A DNA stretch of 64,000 bases from Combretum micranthum. Taxonomy: Eukaryota; Streptophyta; Magnoliopsida; Myrtales; Combretaceae. The notes beneath the pieces are model-generated. The model was not told where the DNA came from and did not search any database. It saw only the letters and a program-made list of their open reading frames with translations. Position numbers and translations under genes: made by a program. Within the stretch, counting starts at the first letter, position 1. Each line of letters opens with the position of its first letter. The DNA is taken from the NCBI GenBank assembly GCA_024138025.1, contig JAMXBD010000961.1:124001-188000 (forward strand). The letters are read 5' to 3'. Of the stretch, positions 21,600 to 33,800 are shown piece after piece.

Positions 21600-22815
21600 T
21601 GTAAGGGAAGCAGTGTGTGCTAGAAAACTTTCTTTTTCGATGTCTATCGATTCCTTAAGCGTGATCAAACAGTAGGGTTGAGCTAAACTCAGGATACTCA
21701 AGATTTGGTAGCATTGAGTGTTGGTTCTAGTGGTGTCTTTTGTTGCTTATAAGTAATACTAGCAAGTAGATTGTCTCTCCATGAACCTAGCCTACTTTTC
21801 TCAAATCTAAATTTTCCCCTTCACCATTTAGCTCCAAAGAGTTTGAGAAATCATGAACCTTCTTTCCATTAACCTCCTCTAGTTGAAAGGTCAAGCCCTT
21901 GGAGGTCACAAGTCATGTGGTGCCATTGAAGCTCTATTGTCTTTGTTTAAGCAGGTCGGAAGCCCTATAGTCCTTGTCTATGTAGATCCATCACCAGGGT
22001 CATGTAATGGGTTGGGCGTGTTACTTGAGGCCCATTTCCTACTATTGTCATGGTCGTTCGACTAGAGGTCATGCTTTTCTTTAGCAGTCTCTAAGTTGAG
22101 ATTGCTAAGTTCTATTACTTGGTTTAGTGGCCATAATGACCACGGTGGTGTGCTGCACATAAATAGAGGCTTGTCCTCTCTCAATAATCTAGGCTTTAGG
22201 GGTGCTCCTTGAGGTAAAGGTCATCTTGGATTGGCCTTTTGACTCTTTCTCCTACTACCTGCTCCTTTTTCGTGGCCATTTTGATAGCTAGTGGACGACA
22301 TTGGGTATGCGAGTACATGTTCTCCCCTTTGAGTTCGGTCTCATGATGGCTTATTGAGTGCAGGATCACTGGGGGAATTGGCTTTGATCTTAGTTCTCTT
22401 AGTTGTTTTAAGCTTTTATCCAGCTGAAATTCATTGTCGTTATGAAGGTTGATGGATATGCTCAAGCATCAATAAGGAAAGCAAAGTCATGTTTAGTGAG
22501 AATCCACACTTTTGAGTTATGGTTGATTAGATATGGGAGATATTTTCTAATTTTAAGTTTGAATCCTTCCCATGCTCTTTCAACTCAAAGTTGTGTTTAG
22601 CTTAAAGAAGTTTGTACGTGTAGATTTCTCTTTGTATTTCTTAGCTAGAATGCCAACAAAAACTACCCTGGCCGAGACACTAGTCAAAACTATTGTAAGG
22701 TATTTCTTCTAACTAATGAATTTACTTGCAACTTGTTTGTGATCTCAATTTCTTATGTAGCTGTTTATATGTCTATTGTTTACTTTTTGCATTTTTTTAC
22801 TCGACTTGGTCATTT
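21600..22815 (-). other. Tat element non-coding region between LTR insertion and minisatellite
   Basis: No domain recognised on either strand. It lies between the integrase end and the antisense gene of the host Tat element. Short open frames here (for example 22196-22465 on minus) show no family match I know. Confidence 0.3.
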
Positions 22816-22819
22816 CGAG

Positions 22820-23460
22820 GATAGTTATCTCTGAGAGTAGTAATCCACGATGATAACAAGAGTTGCCTAAGCTCTTAAGGGGAATTACCCTTGAGAGGAG
22901 ATTACTCAAGCTCTTGAGTAGAGTTACTTAAGTTCATGCATGAGGGGAGTCACCTTAGAGAGGGGATTACCTGATATCTTAAGAGGAGTTATCCTTATGA
23001 TGGAGTTATCCAAGCTCTTTGATGGGACTTACACTTGAGAGGGAGTTACCCGAGCGCATAAGGAGAGTTACCCTTGAAAGGGAGTTAATCGAGCTCACGG
23101 GGCGAGTTACATGATTTCATGAGGGGCATTACCTGAGCTCATGAGGGACGTTACTTGAGCTCATAAGGGGAGTCGCCCTTAAAAGGGAGTGACTCGAATT
23201 CATGAGGGGAGTTATCTATGAGAGGGAGTTACTCAAGCTCATAAGGGAAGTTACCCTTGATAGCGAGTTGTTTGAGCTCATAAGAGAAGTTACCCTTGAA
23301 AGGGATTTATCTAAGCTCATTCAACACGAGGGGAGTTACCCTTGAAAGGGAGTTTCTGAGCTCATGAGGGAAGTTACCCTTGAAAGGGAGTTACTCGAGC
23401 TCATAGGGGGAGTTACCCCTTAAAAGGGAGTTATCCAAGTTCATTTAGCTTGAGGGGGCA
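22820..23460. repeat. Minisatellite of about 42-bp units inside the Tat element
   Basis: About 14 imperfect units built from GGGGAGTTACCCTTGAAAGG, GAGTTACTCGAGCTCAT and GAGGGGA blocks. Each unit contains two small palindromes: CCCTT-GA-AAGGG, able to form a hairpin, and GAGCTC. Units are most regular from about 23020 to 23450 and decay leftward. The array sits just downstream of the integrase end, a place where Tat/Ogre-type elements are known to carry tandem repeats. Confidence 0.9.
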
Positions 23461-23611
23461 AAATTATTTGAGCTATCGAGGCCCTTGCCGATTATCTTTA
23501 GTCATTTTGTGGTCGGATATTTAAGAGGAAGAATATGGAGACACATTCTTAATTGTAGTGTCCTTTTTTTCATTCATGATTGCTTTCATGTTTACACTTT
23601 ACATATAAGCA

Positions 23612-24870
23612 AGCTATAGTTGCTCAAAGAACTTTCTCATATTGTTTGCATTCTAAGTTCTAGGAATGAAATTGTCATCTAGCGTTTCGAAATTGTATGC
23701 CTCAATTCCTAGAACTTCCTTCACCCTAACAAGATCTTCCCAGTTTAAAGTAGGTTTTCCTTAGGCTTCTTCTGACCCCATTGCCAACAACTTCCAGCAA
23801 ACGAGGTCACTCAAGAGAAAGACCTTATGCTTGACTTTCTTATCATAATACCAGGTTGCCTTCTATTGATAGGTGGCAGCCCTTTTACTTAAGGTATCTC
23901 GTGCCTCTTCTGTAGCGTCGAGCTCTGCTCAAAAGCCGAACTCATTGACTAGCTCATTATAGGACTAAGTTCAGATGTTTTGTAGTTTCATCTCCATAGG
24001 TAGGACAGCTTCTGATCCGAAAGCCATGCAAAAAAGGGGTTTCGCCTGTTAAGGTTTGTGGGGTGGTGCAGTCTCCCCATAGGATGCTAGGAAGCTCATC
24101 AGCCCACTTGTAGCTCTGATAGTCCACCCTAGCCTCTAGACTTTGCATGATTGTCTTGTTGATTGCTTTGACCTGGCCATTAGCTCTGGGGTACATAACT
24201 ACGATGTAGTATGGAGTGATGTGGTACTCAGCATAGAAATCTTTGATCCTCTTGGCATTGAATTGCCTCCTATTGTCCATCACTATAGAGTGTGTGACTC
24301 CGAACCTAACTATGATGTTCGTGTAGACGAAGTGTTGGATGTTTTTGTTAGTGACCTTTGCCACTATCTCCACTTCTACCTATTTTGCAAAGTAATCATA
24401 GCCAACTATTATGAACTTCCTCTGACCTTTGGAGGGAGGAAAAAAGCCTAAAATGTCCAGTCCCTACATGGCATATGGCCACGAGCTAGTGAGGCAAAGT
24501 AGGTCGGCACTTAAGTTATGGTTAATAGAGGTGATCTTTTAAAAATGCTCACATCATTGGACAAACTCCTTTGCATTAGCTTTCATTGTTGGCTAGAAAT
24601 AACCAACTCGCACGACTCAAGTGTGTAATGATTGCGCTTTAACATGATTACTGCCTTCCCCGATGTGGAGCTCTTCTAAGATACCTTACCCTTCTACTGG
24701 GTACAAACATCAGAGGAAGGGAAACTGAAGCCCCTTTTGTATAGAACCCCATTGACCAAGGTACAATGGTTGCTCTATACATCAATTTTTTTCACTTATA
24801 TTTCGTTGGAAGGTAGGGTATCGTCCCTAAGGTATAATTTTATTGGGCTCATCCAGCTTGGAGGCGTAGC
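23612..24870 (-). pseudogene. Tat integrase
   Basis: The core is visible as GLDILGFFPPSKGQRKFIIV with the first catalytic Asp, then THSIVMDNRRQF with the second. In the third box NGQVKAINKTIMQSLEARV, Lys stands where the family has the catalytic Glu (QVEA), so the DDE triad is broken. YKWADELPSILWG and TGETPF follow as usual. The region ends near 23612 with the ...PRTWNAxNLRKFF-like tail of Tat pol (here with stops). Several in-frame stops. Role by family: insertion of the cDNA into the genome. This copy is dead. Confidence 0.85.
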
Positions 24871-24989
24871 AGTTTATCACAGATCTAGTACTTCATGGGG
24901 CCTTGTAGTGGTGGATTTCTCAAGCAAGAATTTAATGAAGATTTTTTTCTTTAATCTTTCCCAAGTCAAGGACTATCACGGAGGTAAGC

Positions 24990-25960
24990 TTAGAAAGTTT
25001 ATCGGCTTTCGAATTGTCAGCTCTAGGTATCTTAATGATGTCTAAAGAGGGTAATTCTATAGTGAGAGATTAGACTGTCTCTAGATATCCAACCATTTCT
25101 TCATTTTTTGCTTCATATATGCTTTTGACCAACTGCACCACGAGCTAGGAGTAGAAAAAAGATATTGACATCCCTTGTTTCTACTCCAACACTGTAGCGA
25201 ACTTAAGCCTTACTAGTGAGGCCTCATATTTTGTTTGGTTGTTACTTATAGGGAAGCTAAATTTTAAGTTGTAACTGATCTTGACTCCATAGGGTCCTTC
25301 TAAGACCAGGCCAACCCCAACCCCGCCATTCCCTCCCTTCCACATAGAAGATCTATCTACATGGAGGGTCCATGCAGGCCATTGGTTGTTATTGGGCTCG
25401 GGTGTGTTGGTATATTCAATCGCAAAATTTGCTAAAGCTTGTGCCTTTATAGCTTCCTGAGGTTAGTATTGTACCCATAGGATTGAATTCAATTACATAC
25501 TTCACCATTCTTCTTAAGACATTGTGGTGTTGGAAGACTATCCTTATCAGTACATTAGTGAGGACAATGATATGGTGTACCTAAAAATACAGACATAGCC
25601 AACATGTGGATATTACTACAGTTAGGGCGAACTTTTCTCGTTTGGTATATCCTTGTTCTAGTCCCTAGAGGACGTGGCTGATGTAGTATACCAGTTGGTG
25701 TTTTCATTCCACCTAGGTTAACACAGATGAGAGGGCTTTATCACTCACTGTGAGGTAAAGATATAGGACTTCGCCTTAGAGTGGGGTCATTAATAGCAAG
25801 GGTTTAGTTAGGAATTGCTTTAGTTTGTCCAAGGCCTATTGTGACTTTTTTGTCTATCCAAATTAGTCAGGTTTTTTGAGGATTTTAAAGAATCTGAACA
25901 CTTGTTGGCACTCCTAAGAAGAAACTGCTTAGCATCGTTGTCCTACCTACAAGTTTTTGC
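24990..25960 (-). pseudogene. Tat RNase H region, probably two RNase H domains
   Basis: After the RT thumb (GIKANPDKIKAI, about 25990) the first RNase H part shows LTKPLLLMTPL and LYLYLTVSDKALSSVL (about 25690-25790). A second, archaeal-like RNase H follows with FYVEGREWRG, VLEGPYG and NNQTKYEA (about 25190-25370), the extra domain known from Tat elements. In its first motif the expected Asp reads as Glu (VEG for VDG). Many stops and frameshifts; the reading frame was followed by eye. Confidence 0.65.
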
Positions 25961-25989
25961 ACTTGCTTGACCGATGTATGTGGTGTCAT

Positions 25990-26970
25990 CATTAAGATCG
26001 CTTTAATCTTGTCTGGGTTAGCTTTGATCCCTTGTTAGGACACCACATAACCCAAGAACTTTCCTAACGAAGTGTTGAATGTGCTTTTTCTATGGGTCAA
26101 GCTTTAAATTGTAGAAGCGAAGTCGATCAAAGTTTTCTTAGAGGTCATGTAGGTGAGCCTCTACTCGCTTACTTTTCACAATCATATCATCGACATAGAC
26201 TTCTATGTTTCGACCTATCTGATGTTTAAATACCTTCGTGACCAACCTTTGGAAGGTAGTACCAGCATTTTCTAATATGAACGACATCATTTTGTAGTTA
26301 TATGTGCCAAATGATGTGATGAACGAGGTATGGACCTCATCGGCTTCCTTCATCTTGATTTAGTTGTAGCTTGAGAAGGCATCCATGAAACTTAGTAGCT
26401 TGTGACCTGCAGTGTTGTCTACGATCTAGTTGATTGGGGGCAATGGGAAGGAATCTTTTAGGCATGCTTTGTTCAAATTAATGCAATCGATGCACATTCG
26501 CCACTTTCTACTAGCTTTCTTAACTAGGACTACATTTCTTGACTAGGACTACATTGCTAGCCATATGGGGTATTTTTCTTCCCTAATGAATCCTACTTGG
26601 AGTAGAGTTTGGACCTCTTCTTCAATGGCAGCTTGACTTTTTAGGGCGAAGTGTCTGATCTATTAACGAACTAGCTACTGTGTTCTGCTGATGTTTAGCT
26701 AACGCATGATTACGCTTGGGCTTATGCTTGTCATGTCAACGAGTGACTATGCGAAGACATCTGTATTGGTTCGCAAGAACTTGATCAAGCTCTCTCTTGT
26801 GTCAGGAGGGGACAATTTTCTCACCTTTATGGTGTATTCGGGGTTATCATCCAATATGACTATTTCTTTGAGCTCAATTGGCTCATCTTGACACTTGAAT
26901 CTATCATCTGGTTCTATGTCTAAAGTGCAAACACGATCTCCCCTTAGGACCTTGATGTACAACTATTGGG
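25990..26970 (-). pseudogene. Tat reverse transcriptase
   Basis: The start of the region (26747-26962) has the acidic LDDNPEYTIKVRKLSPP and FLRTNTDVFA, the usual lead into Tat RT. The core at 26138-26353 shows EADEVHTSFITSFGTYNYK, ENAGTTFQRLV and the catalytic YVDDMIVKS box intact. Between them stops and a small direct duplication (GACTAGGACTACATT recurring near 26522 and 26542 on +) break the frame. Gag lies upstream at higher coordinates; RNase H and integrase follow, the normal gypsy order. Confidence 0.85.
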
Positions 26971-26999
26971 ATTGTTCCTAATCTTCTCGACATATCCCT

Positions 27000-27424
27000 A
27001 TCCCAATTGGGGTTGGGAACTTGGCTTTGAGGTCGGGTTGGGAGATGATCATATCAAAAATTGATTGTGTGGCCCTGCTTAATATGGTATTGTAGGGAGG
27101 CTAACAGTCCACTACAAGAAAATCAATATAGTGCATGATGTTGGCGATTCTTCTCCGAGCTCGAGGAGAAAGTTATGATCCCACAAAGTCAGACAAGTCA
27201 GTTGCTGAAACCATACAGCTTGTGATTATAAGACCTTAACTTTGATTTCTACCAATGCTTCATCCGCTTATATTCTTGATTGAAGAGAATGCCAGCACTA
27301 CTTCCTGTGTTGATCAGCACCCTCTTGACTTTCCAGCTTGAAATGCGAGCAGAGACACTAGGGCATTTTGGTGAGAGGTTTGGACCCCTTCATAATCTTC
27401 TTCTAAAAAGGAGATAGTGGTGTA
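27000..27424 (-). pseudogene. Tat aspartic protease
   Basis: The stretch QNALVSLLAFQAGKSRG followed by LINTGSSAGILFN (about 27290-27330) matches the family pattern LIDxGSSADILF, with Asn in the place of the catalytic Asp. Downstream stops occur. It lies between gag (minus, 28.4-29.5 kb) and RT, and the hAT element at 27433 is inserted just upstream of it. Role by family: polyprotein cleavage; inactive here. Confidence 0.65.
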
Positions 27425-27432
27425 GATCTTAA
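27425..27432. repeat. Target-site duplication GATCTTAA, left copy
   Basis: Exact 8-bp match to 28280-28287, the duplication length of hAT elements. Confidence 0.9.
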
Positions 27433-28279
27433 TAGGGATATAAACGGGGCGGGTCTAGGATGGGTCATTAAGTCCCAGAACCCGACTCGGCTATATAAAG
27501 TGTGTCCCAAACCCGACCTAACCCTATTTTTAAGAAACATGACCCGACCCGAGTTCAATTAATACAAGTTGAAATCTTTTTTTTTACTTTTATATTTTTA
27601 TGACTCTTCTTTTGTTTTTTCCTATTACCCTATATATACAATAGCCTATGGTCTATAAATATTCACTTAATTCATTTGTCCTAGTCTGTGTTCGCAACTG
27701 TTTGGAACTTAGCTTGTAACTTCAACTGGAGCATATTCTCTCATAAAGTAGACTTTTATATGGATTTTCATTTTCTGGTCAGCCATGTTTATTGAATTTT
27801 TACCATGTAGCTACATATGTCCCCTTTCTTTTATGTTTCCTTTTTCGTTTTCTATCTCACCAAGGCAACTCATATTAAATAATGCATCGGAATATGGATA
27901 TGATCAAACCAAGTCTTAGCAAGTTGGATAACGTAACACGATGTCGTGTATTCGGGATAAGGGTAATAGGCTCTAAATAGTATGCTGCTTTTTGCTATTA
28001 TACGTGCTTATTGGGTAAGAGATGGAAATATAAAATAAATAAATAATTTTTTTTAATGTATTTGTTATTAATTTTTAATAAATACATATATGAAAAGCAT
28101 CATTCAACTAATGAATAAGTAGATTCCTTAAACTAAAATTTTAATTTTTTTAATTATATCGGGTTGGGTTTTCCCAATGGATTATTAGTACAACCAAAAC
28201 CCGACCTTAAACCCTATAGGGTTTTTAGCGAGGCGAGCGGGCAGGTACCCTATAACGACCTACCCCGGTTGCATTCCTA
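27433..28279. mobile_element. Ac/Ds-like non-autonomous hAT element
   Basis: 847 bp flanked by 8-bp direct repeats GATCTTAA. The ends are inverted: TAGGGATATAAACGGGGCGG on the left and, read on minus, TAGGAATGCAACCGGGG on the right. The TAGGGATG-type end is the Ac/Ds terminus. Subterminal CCCGACC/GGGTCGG motifs occur on both sides (about 27485-27560, 28160-28260), like transposase-binding repeats of hAT elements. No transposase coding sequence. Confidence 0.9.
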
Positions 28280-28287
28280 GATCTTAA
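28280..28287. repeat. Target-site duplication GATCTTAA, right copy
   Basis: Right partner of 27425-27432. Confidence 0.9.
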
Positions 28288-28399
28288 CCCTCTTATATTC
28301 TAGACTCATCACCTATCTAGATGAGTTTAGGCCAGGTAGTAGCCTAGCTCTCATTGAGGTCAGGGGTCCACCTGCAATTGTATTAGTCTCACCATAGCA

Positions 28400-29500
28400 T
28401 TATTAGTGGAGTTTGGGCAAATTTGACAATATTGGGTGTTACTAGCTTTCTTCTACTTTTTAATCCTATGCTTCTATGTAAGTGGCTCCAATTTTAGGTC
28501 ATGATCGATATACTACTTGAACCGGCCATGTAGCATGGCATCATCTATGGCGCTCTTGAGCTGCAAACAATTCTTTGTATCGTGCTTGCAGTCGTGGTGA
28601 TACTTGCAATATTCCTTGGAGTCTTTTCTTCTCGAGTTAGGCCTCATTGGAGGTGGTGGCGGTAGGAAGCTTCGGTTCCTTATCTCAAAGAACACATCAT
28701 AGGCCAACAGCATCAAGGACATGAACTCATCATACATCGGGAAGAGATTTTTCTTTTCATCGTCCTTGCAACTCTAATGCACATCATTTCAGTTGGAGTC
28801 ATGATAACCCTTTTGTTAACCTCTATCCTGAGGTGGATTGCTTTCTACCTAAGAAGGCTCATTCCTACTTTTAGCTTTCCTCTTGGCATTTCTATTATCC
28901 TCCTAGTGGATATATTTTTGTGCCTTTCACTCACTTGCTCTAGCGTAGTGAGTTGGCACTTTGAAATGGAGTTAAAGAACGGGCTATCCGTGAAGATGTC
29001 TTATTTGATAGCCTTAAGTGCTACTGCTTGGTTGAGGTTTGGAGCCTCCAGACATGCCTTGTTAAAGCTCGTGAGGTAATCCCTCAAGGGTTCACCTCGC
29101 CTTTATCATACCATATAGACATACAAGGCATTTTTCTTTAGAGGCTTACTAGCCATGAAGTGTGCAACAAAAAGGTCACTGAGCTGAGTAAACAAATCTA
29201 TCGTTTTTGGTTCAAGCTTGTAGAACCATAACCGGACCACTCCCTGGATGGTTGTAGGGAAAGTATTGCATCACATGACGTTTGTAAAATTTTGTATTGC
29301 CATGATGGATTGGAACTAAGCAATGTGATCTTCCTGATTATTTGACCATCGTAGGATTCTAGAGTGGGTAACCAAGCTCTAATTGGGAGCACTTTAGATT
29401 AAACCTCGGCTGCAAAAGGTGTCTTACCTTAGAGTGTTTTAGTAGTAAGTTCATCACCAAAACCTTCTCTGATGGTCGACAATTTCTTATCATGTCCTTG
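28400..29500 (-). pseudogene. Tat Gag with CCHC-like knuckle
   Basis: The Retrotrans_gag core can be followed at about 28930-29380: SIMAIQNFTNVM, CNTFPTTIQGVVRLWFYKL, FVAHFMASKPLKKNAL, GEPLRDYLTSFNKACLEA. Downstream (28513-28737) are a proline run and CKYHHDCKHDTKNCLQLK, the variant zinc knuckle of Tat Gag (CxYHxxxxHxTxxC). Stops and frameshifts occur. Role by family: particle protein that binds element RNA. Confidence 0.8.
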
Positions 29501-30302
29501 ATTTCTTAGAGTACTCATTCCTTATTGGAATTGAGCTAGGTGTCCTTAGCAGTGGGTGCGTATGCATTGTTCCCATGAGCTCGGGTTAAGCCAAAATGTG
29601 CAACCCCTATCTTGACATATCGCTCATCTTCCATTTGGTACATTAAAGCAACTTAAGCTGAGTGTTGGGAAGCAATGTGTCCTCGCAAGATACTTTGATT
29701 AGCTCTTAGTGGGCTTTTGGGGGCCCCTTATCTTTGATAGTCACATAAGTGCAAGTTCAAACTGTGGGACTGCTCTTTACAGAATGTGCTAGCCCATGGT
29801 AAGGTCACGATTCACCTACAATCCCTCTTGATCGGTTCCTTTTCGGGCTTGGAAGGTGGTTATGTTAGGGAGGTGCTCTATCGTATGCTAGAGGTGTGTT
29901 CTTTTAAATTTAGGTCCTTTAAGCCCTCTAGCTCTGTGATCCTAGCTTGGAGGAGAGCATTAAAACACTCATTTCCCATGTTCTTGTGCAAAAGTTGTCT
30001 ACATAAGTCCTCTAATTTCAGGATGCGCATTAAGTCCAAAGGGCCTTCATTTATAGCCGCCAGCTAGCCGATGAACTATGGTTCAAGGGCCCTTCCGTCA
30101 TCTACCAGAGTGGCTACAGGTTGTGTAGGAATAGGATCGGTTTGGTTCTTGCTCTGGTGTGACCTTGGCATTATGTGGAAAGAATGTATTCTTGCAATAG
30201 TGGTTTATGGGTTTTACAAGGGTTTTAGCAGAGAAAGCGACAGGGGAATAAGAAGGATCTTTAGGGAGGGTTTCAGATAAGGTTTTAGATAATAGAATCT
30301 TT
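29501..30302 (-). other. Tat leader region and gag start
   Basis: About 800 bp between the PBS and the recognisable Gag core. No motif was identified; open frames on + (29786-30067, 30071-30280) have no family match. Confidence 0.3.
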
Positions 30303-30319
30303 TCAATAGATGGCACCAA
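30303..30319 (-). other. Primer-binding site region of the Tat element
   Basis: On minus, TTTTGGTGCCATCTATTG lies just inside the 5' LTR, resembling the TTTGGCGCCGTCTGTGG type of Tat PBS, with substitutions. Confidence 0.5.
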
Positions 30320-30321
30320 AA

Positions 30322-30857
30322 TGTTGCACAATTTGGACCAGTACAGTTAGCTCTCATAAACATGGGGAAAAGATCAAAAGGGGATGCTGGCAGGTTACCC
30401 GGTACGGCCATTCTAATGATTAAGTCAGTCCATAGGTAAGGAAACACATCTGTAATAGAGTGGGAAAATGCCCTCCTCCCTTTGCCAAAGGGGATATTTA
30501 TAGTATTTAGGGTCATATAAGGGTGGACTTCCTCCTAGTAGCTGACTTGGTATCTAAGGTGATAGGGATACCTATGTTAGGGAGCCATAGCTTTGCGGAG
30601 TGCAGGCAATTTGGTGATGTCCCTCTGGTCACGAGGTGTGACTAGAGATTATAAGGCCATAAAGCCGAGCTCACTAGCTTAGGTAAGAATTTCTAGGGAG
30701 ACCTAGTGCCATGCTCTTTGGCAGGGGTCTGGATTTCGTTAACTCCCTGAGTGGTCGAGATGTTGCAAGTAATGGGCCTATCCTAGGCCTATTAACGTCA
30801 TGGGGTTTTAAGGCCTAGGAGGTCAAGTGGACAGATGGCTATACTCTACTGTCAACA
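30322..30857 (-). repeat. Tat element 5' LTR (right copy)
   Basis: Starts TGTTGCACA and ends TGTCAACA on +; homologous to 5030-5601. A minus-strand TATAAATA (30495-30502) marks a probable core promoter. Divergence from the left copy is heavy by eye (well above 10%), so the insertion is old. Confidence 0.85.
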
Positions 30858-33800
30858 GGTGGATTTATTTGTTATATTCAGGTTTACTTCTTATCGTACT
30901 TTCATCACTTATTTTATGATTAAATAATTCTATAATACCTACGCATAATGAACCCTAAGAGACTTTGTGATCGTCTTTAGTTTCTTTTCAATGTAATTAT
31001 CTTTCTCTTGAATCTGAACATGATACATTAATTTTCTTTGAATATTTATTGCCATATATAATTAAATGTTAGACATCATGCATATAGATTGCAAAATCAT
31101 ATGTTTAAAAAGATTTGCATGATTAAATGGAGTAGCACGTAATTTAGAGAGAGTGACATAAATATGTTAGAATATGATCAAACCTAACAATAGAACTCAC
31201 AAAATGATAATGCAATTCTAAGGGTTTTAATTAGAAAGAAATTTTAATCAATCAACCTAGGGTTATGATTAATAGTTTTGAGAGGGATATCAACTTAAAT
31301 TAGGAATTCTCACAATTCAAGAATATCGATAAGCAAACTGAACATACTATGATATCAAACAGGTAATTATTAATGTTGTCCTGCTCGAATCGGAGGTTAA
31401 CCTATGTATATTAAGGAGCTAAGAGATAAATGATTGAACCAAATTCAATTGGGGATCGAATCGAGATCAATGAAAAATAAAATTTTAAGTTATATCCAAA
31501 TTATAAAAGACCAAATAAATGAAATTTAGCTAAAGATTTCTAATATTAATTGGCCAATGATATTTTAAATATTTTAAATGCATCAAAATTAAAGTTTAAA
31601 ATATATTAAAATACATTTTTTTAATTCCAAACTGATAGCTAGTAATACAAAGACATAGCAAACAATTAAAAAAAAAACACTAACCTTTTTTAAATCTAAT
31701 CTCTTCATGCATTATTTTCGCTCTCTTTTTTTTTTTTTTTTTACAATTCATCCAACATAATATTGCATTACAATGAAGATGCAAGATAATCTATCTAGAT
31801 TGACAACATCATACACACACATAACACCTATTTCTTATTTCTTCCCTCTTAGCTTATGATCCATTTATTCATCATAAAAAACTTAGAGAGCTTACTCAGC
31901 TTGAATCTTGATATGATGAACACCATACACATGCATTCCACTTTCTATACAAAAAATGCTCTAAACCCATCATTTTAATCTCATCAATCACTCTTCTTTT
32001 CATCCTCTCACTAACCTTAACTCGCACTAAACCCCAATCAACCCCTGATTCATATCAATTATCATCAGAAATTTCTTTAGGTTTCATCAACCTCGTAAAG
32101 CTTTCGAAACTTGCCTACATGTTGTTAGTCACCAGAAGGCATGGTTTGCAATTGAAGCAACTGGTTCAAGCTGTGTACATCTAAGGAATTACTATATAGT
32201 GCATCTAGGCTTGATCTCAAAGCATTGGAGAGTTTTTATTTGGGGAATGGTTTTTATCTTTCCGATGGGGAATAATGGTTTTGTTTTTCCTTTTTTAAGT
32301 TTTTAGCATTTTTTTAAAGCCTTGCATTGCGACTTAGATGACTTGCTGGGTCAACTAAGTAATGATTGAACCAGCCCGATCATTCAGATCTGGCCTGTCA
32401 CTCTCCAAAAGGTATCATAAATGTGACAATCCGCTGCACTCAATATTAAAGTTTATAAATGACTATCTTAGTCATGCAAAAGTTTCGATATTAAGTGCAA
32501 GGCATGCTCACACAACAATGGGAGACTTATCACTAGACCAATGAAGTTTAAGGAGATAGCAAAAATAGCATTCAAGAAAAGTAAATCATAACTTTATATT
32601 ATAATCATATAGTCTTACATATCTTAGGGTCCTTACTACAAGTAAAATTTACTTAAGTAGTTTTCTATGGATGTCTATGTCAAAACTACATCATGGACTT
32701 CTTGCAAAAGCTCGTTAAGTCAAGCCAATACTTGAGTAAAAACATTTCTAGGCTTCAACTATAGATATGGGTGCTACAACAAAAATCCAAAAGGGTGTAA
32801 GCTTAACTAGCTTAGTGAGAATCTTCCCGTAATAATGTACTCATACAAACAATCAAACAAGTTATTGTTAGGCAATCATATGAAATGCAACATTCATATG
32901 AAAAAACAATTCATATGATCAACCGCAAATCATATGTTGAATGGACTTATGCTCTCCATTTGGGGTTGGGGTTGGGGTATTACAGGCCCATAAAACGACA
33001 AATTTAAAAATATTTTGTAGATTTCAAAACTCGTACATGCCAGAAAATTTAGTAGATTTTCATGCTACTACTTGCCACCACTACTATTCTCTGGTCCCAT
33101 ACAAGGATATAGTAGCAAAAATGACGTGACTCACTTCATGATATACATGATCCGTTTATTATTCTATTCTCAATTGAGTTATTAACATTTTTAAGGGTGA
33201 CCATGGAGGTATATACAAATAATACGATCATGACATTGAAAAAAAGTACTAATTAACAATTCAAATTTCGATATACTTAACTTTCTTTCAACAAACACCA
33301 TAATAGCAAACCATAACCATAAGAATCCCCACATGCACATTCTAAATTTTATCTTTTCTCTATTTTCTAGTGCTTCTATACTACAAGCTCAAACATGAAT
33401 ACATAAAACAAGAAAATAAACTCACTCTACCATCATGTACCTTAGTCAAAATAATCCTTAGGTATGGGACTTTAAATTCTTCGTTACCTAAAAAAAAAAA
33501 AAATGCCCGGAACAAGTATTTCATAGAGGTTCTACTTAAGTTTCTAATTTTATTTATTCTATTCACGTTATTTTTCAGTTGTGGAAATTCGAGTTTAAAA
33601 CGACCATAACTTACTCATTTTAACTTCTAATTCTACAAATTAGTAGTTTTTTTACCTACTTCAAATGCTTTATCTATTTCTAAAGTTATTTTTAACTTTT
33701 GAAGTCATTTAAGGTTCGGATTAGGGCGGAACAAACTATGTCCCAAACATTATAGACTTTGTTTTCTTATATCTTCAAAGTTTTACTTTATTTAGAGACT

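Larger units (their letters stand above)
5030..30857 (-). mobile_element. Tat-lineage Ty3/gypsy retrotransposon, decayed, with four nested insertions
   Basis: Direct repeats of about 540-570 bp at 5030-5601 and 30322-30857 bracket gag, PR, RT, RNase H and integrase remnants, all on minus in the usual gypsy order. On + between integrase and the 3' LTR is an antisense gene with the Transposase_28 ('putative gypsy type transposon') motif, an arrangement known from Tat/Retand-type elements. Taking out the four nested insertions leaves roughly 13 kb, fitting the large Tat elements. The 5-bp flanks (AGAGG left, GGTGG right) do not match well, so the target duplication is decayed or the ends are off by a few bases. 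Confidence 0.85.

Noticed and set aside
22820..23460. CRISPR-like array
   Set aside because: Units are contiguous imperfect tandem repeats without unique spacers, in a plant retroelement.
32130..32240. Short stretch AWFAIEATGSS resembling copia Gag (UBN2)
   Set aside because: Too short, followed by stops, and no neighbouring copia sequence; may be chance.
32957..32980. GGGGTTGGGGTTGGGG run resembling a telomere repeat
   Set aside because: Plant telomere repeat is TTTAGGG; this is a short G/T run of three units only.
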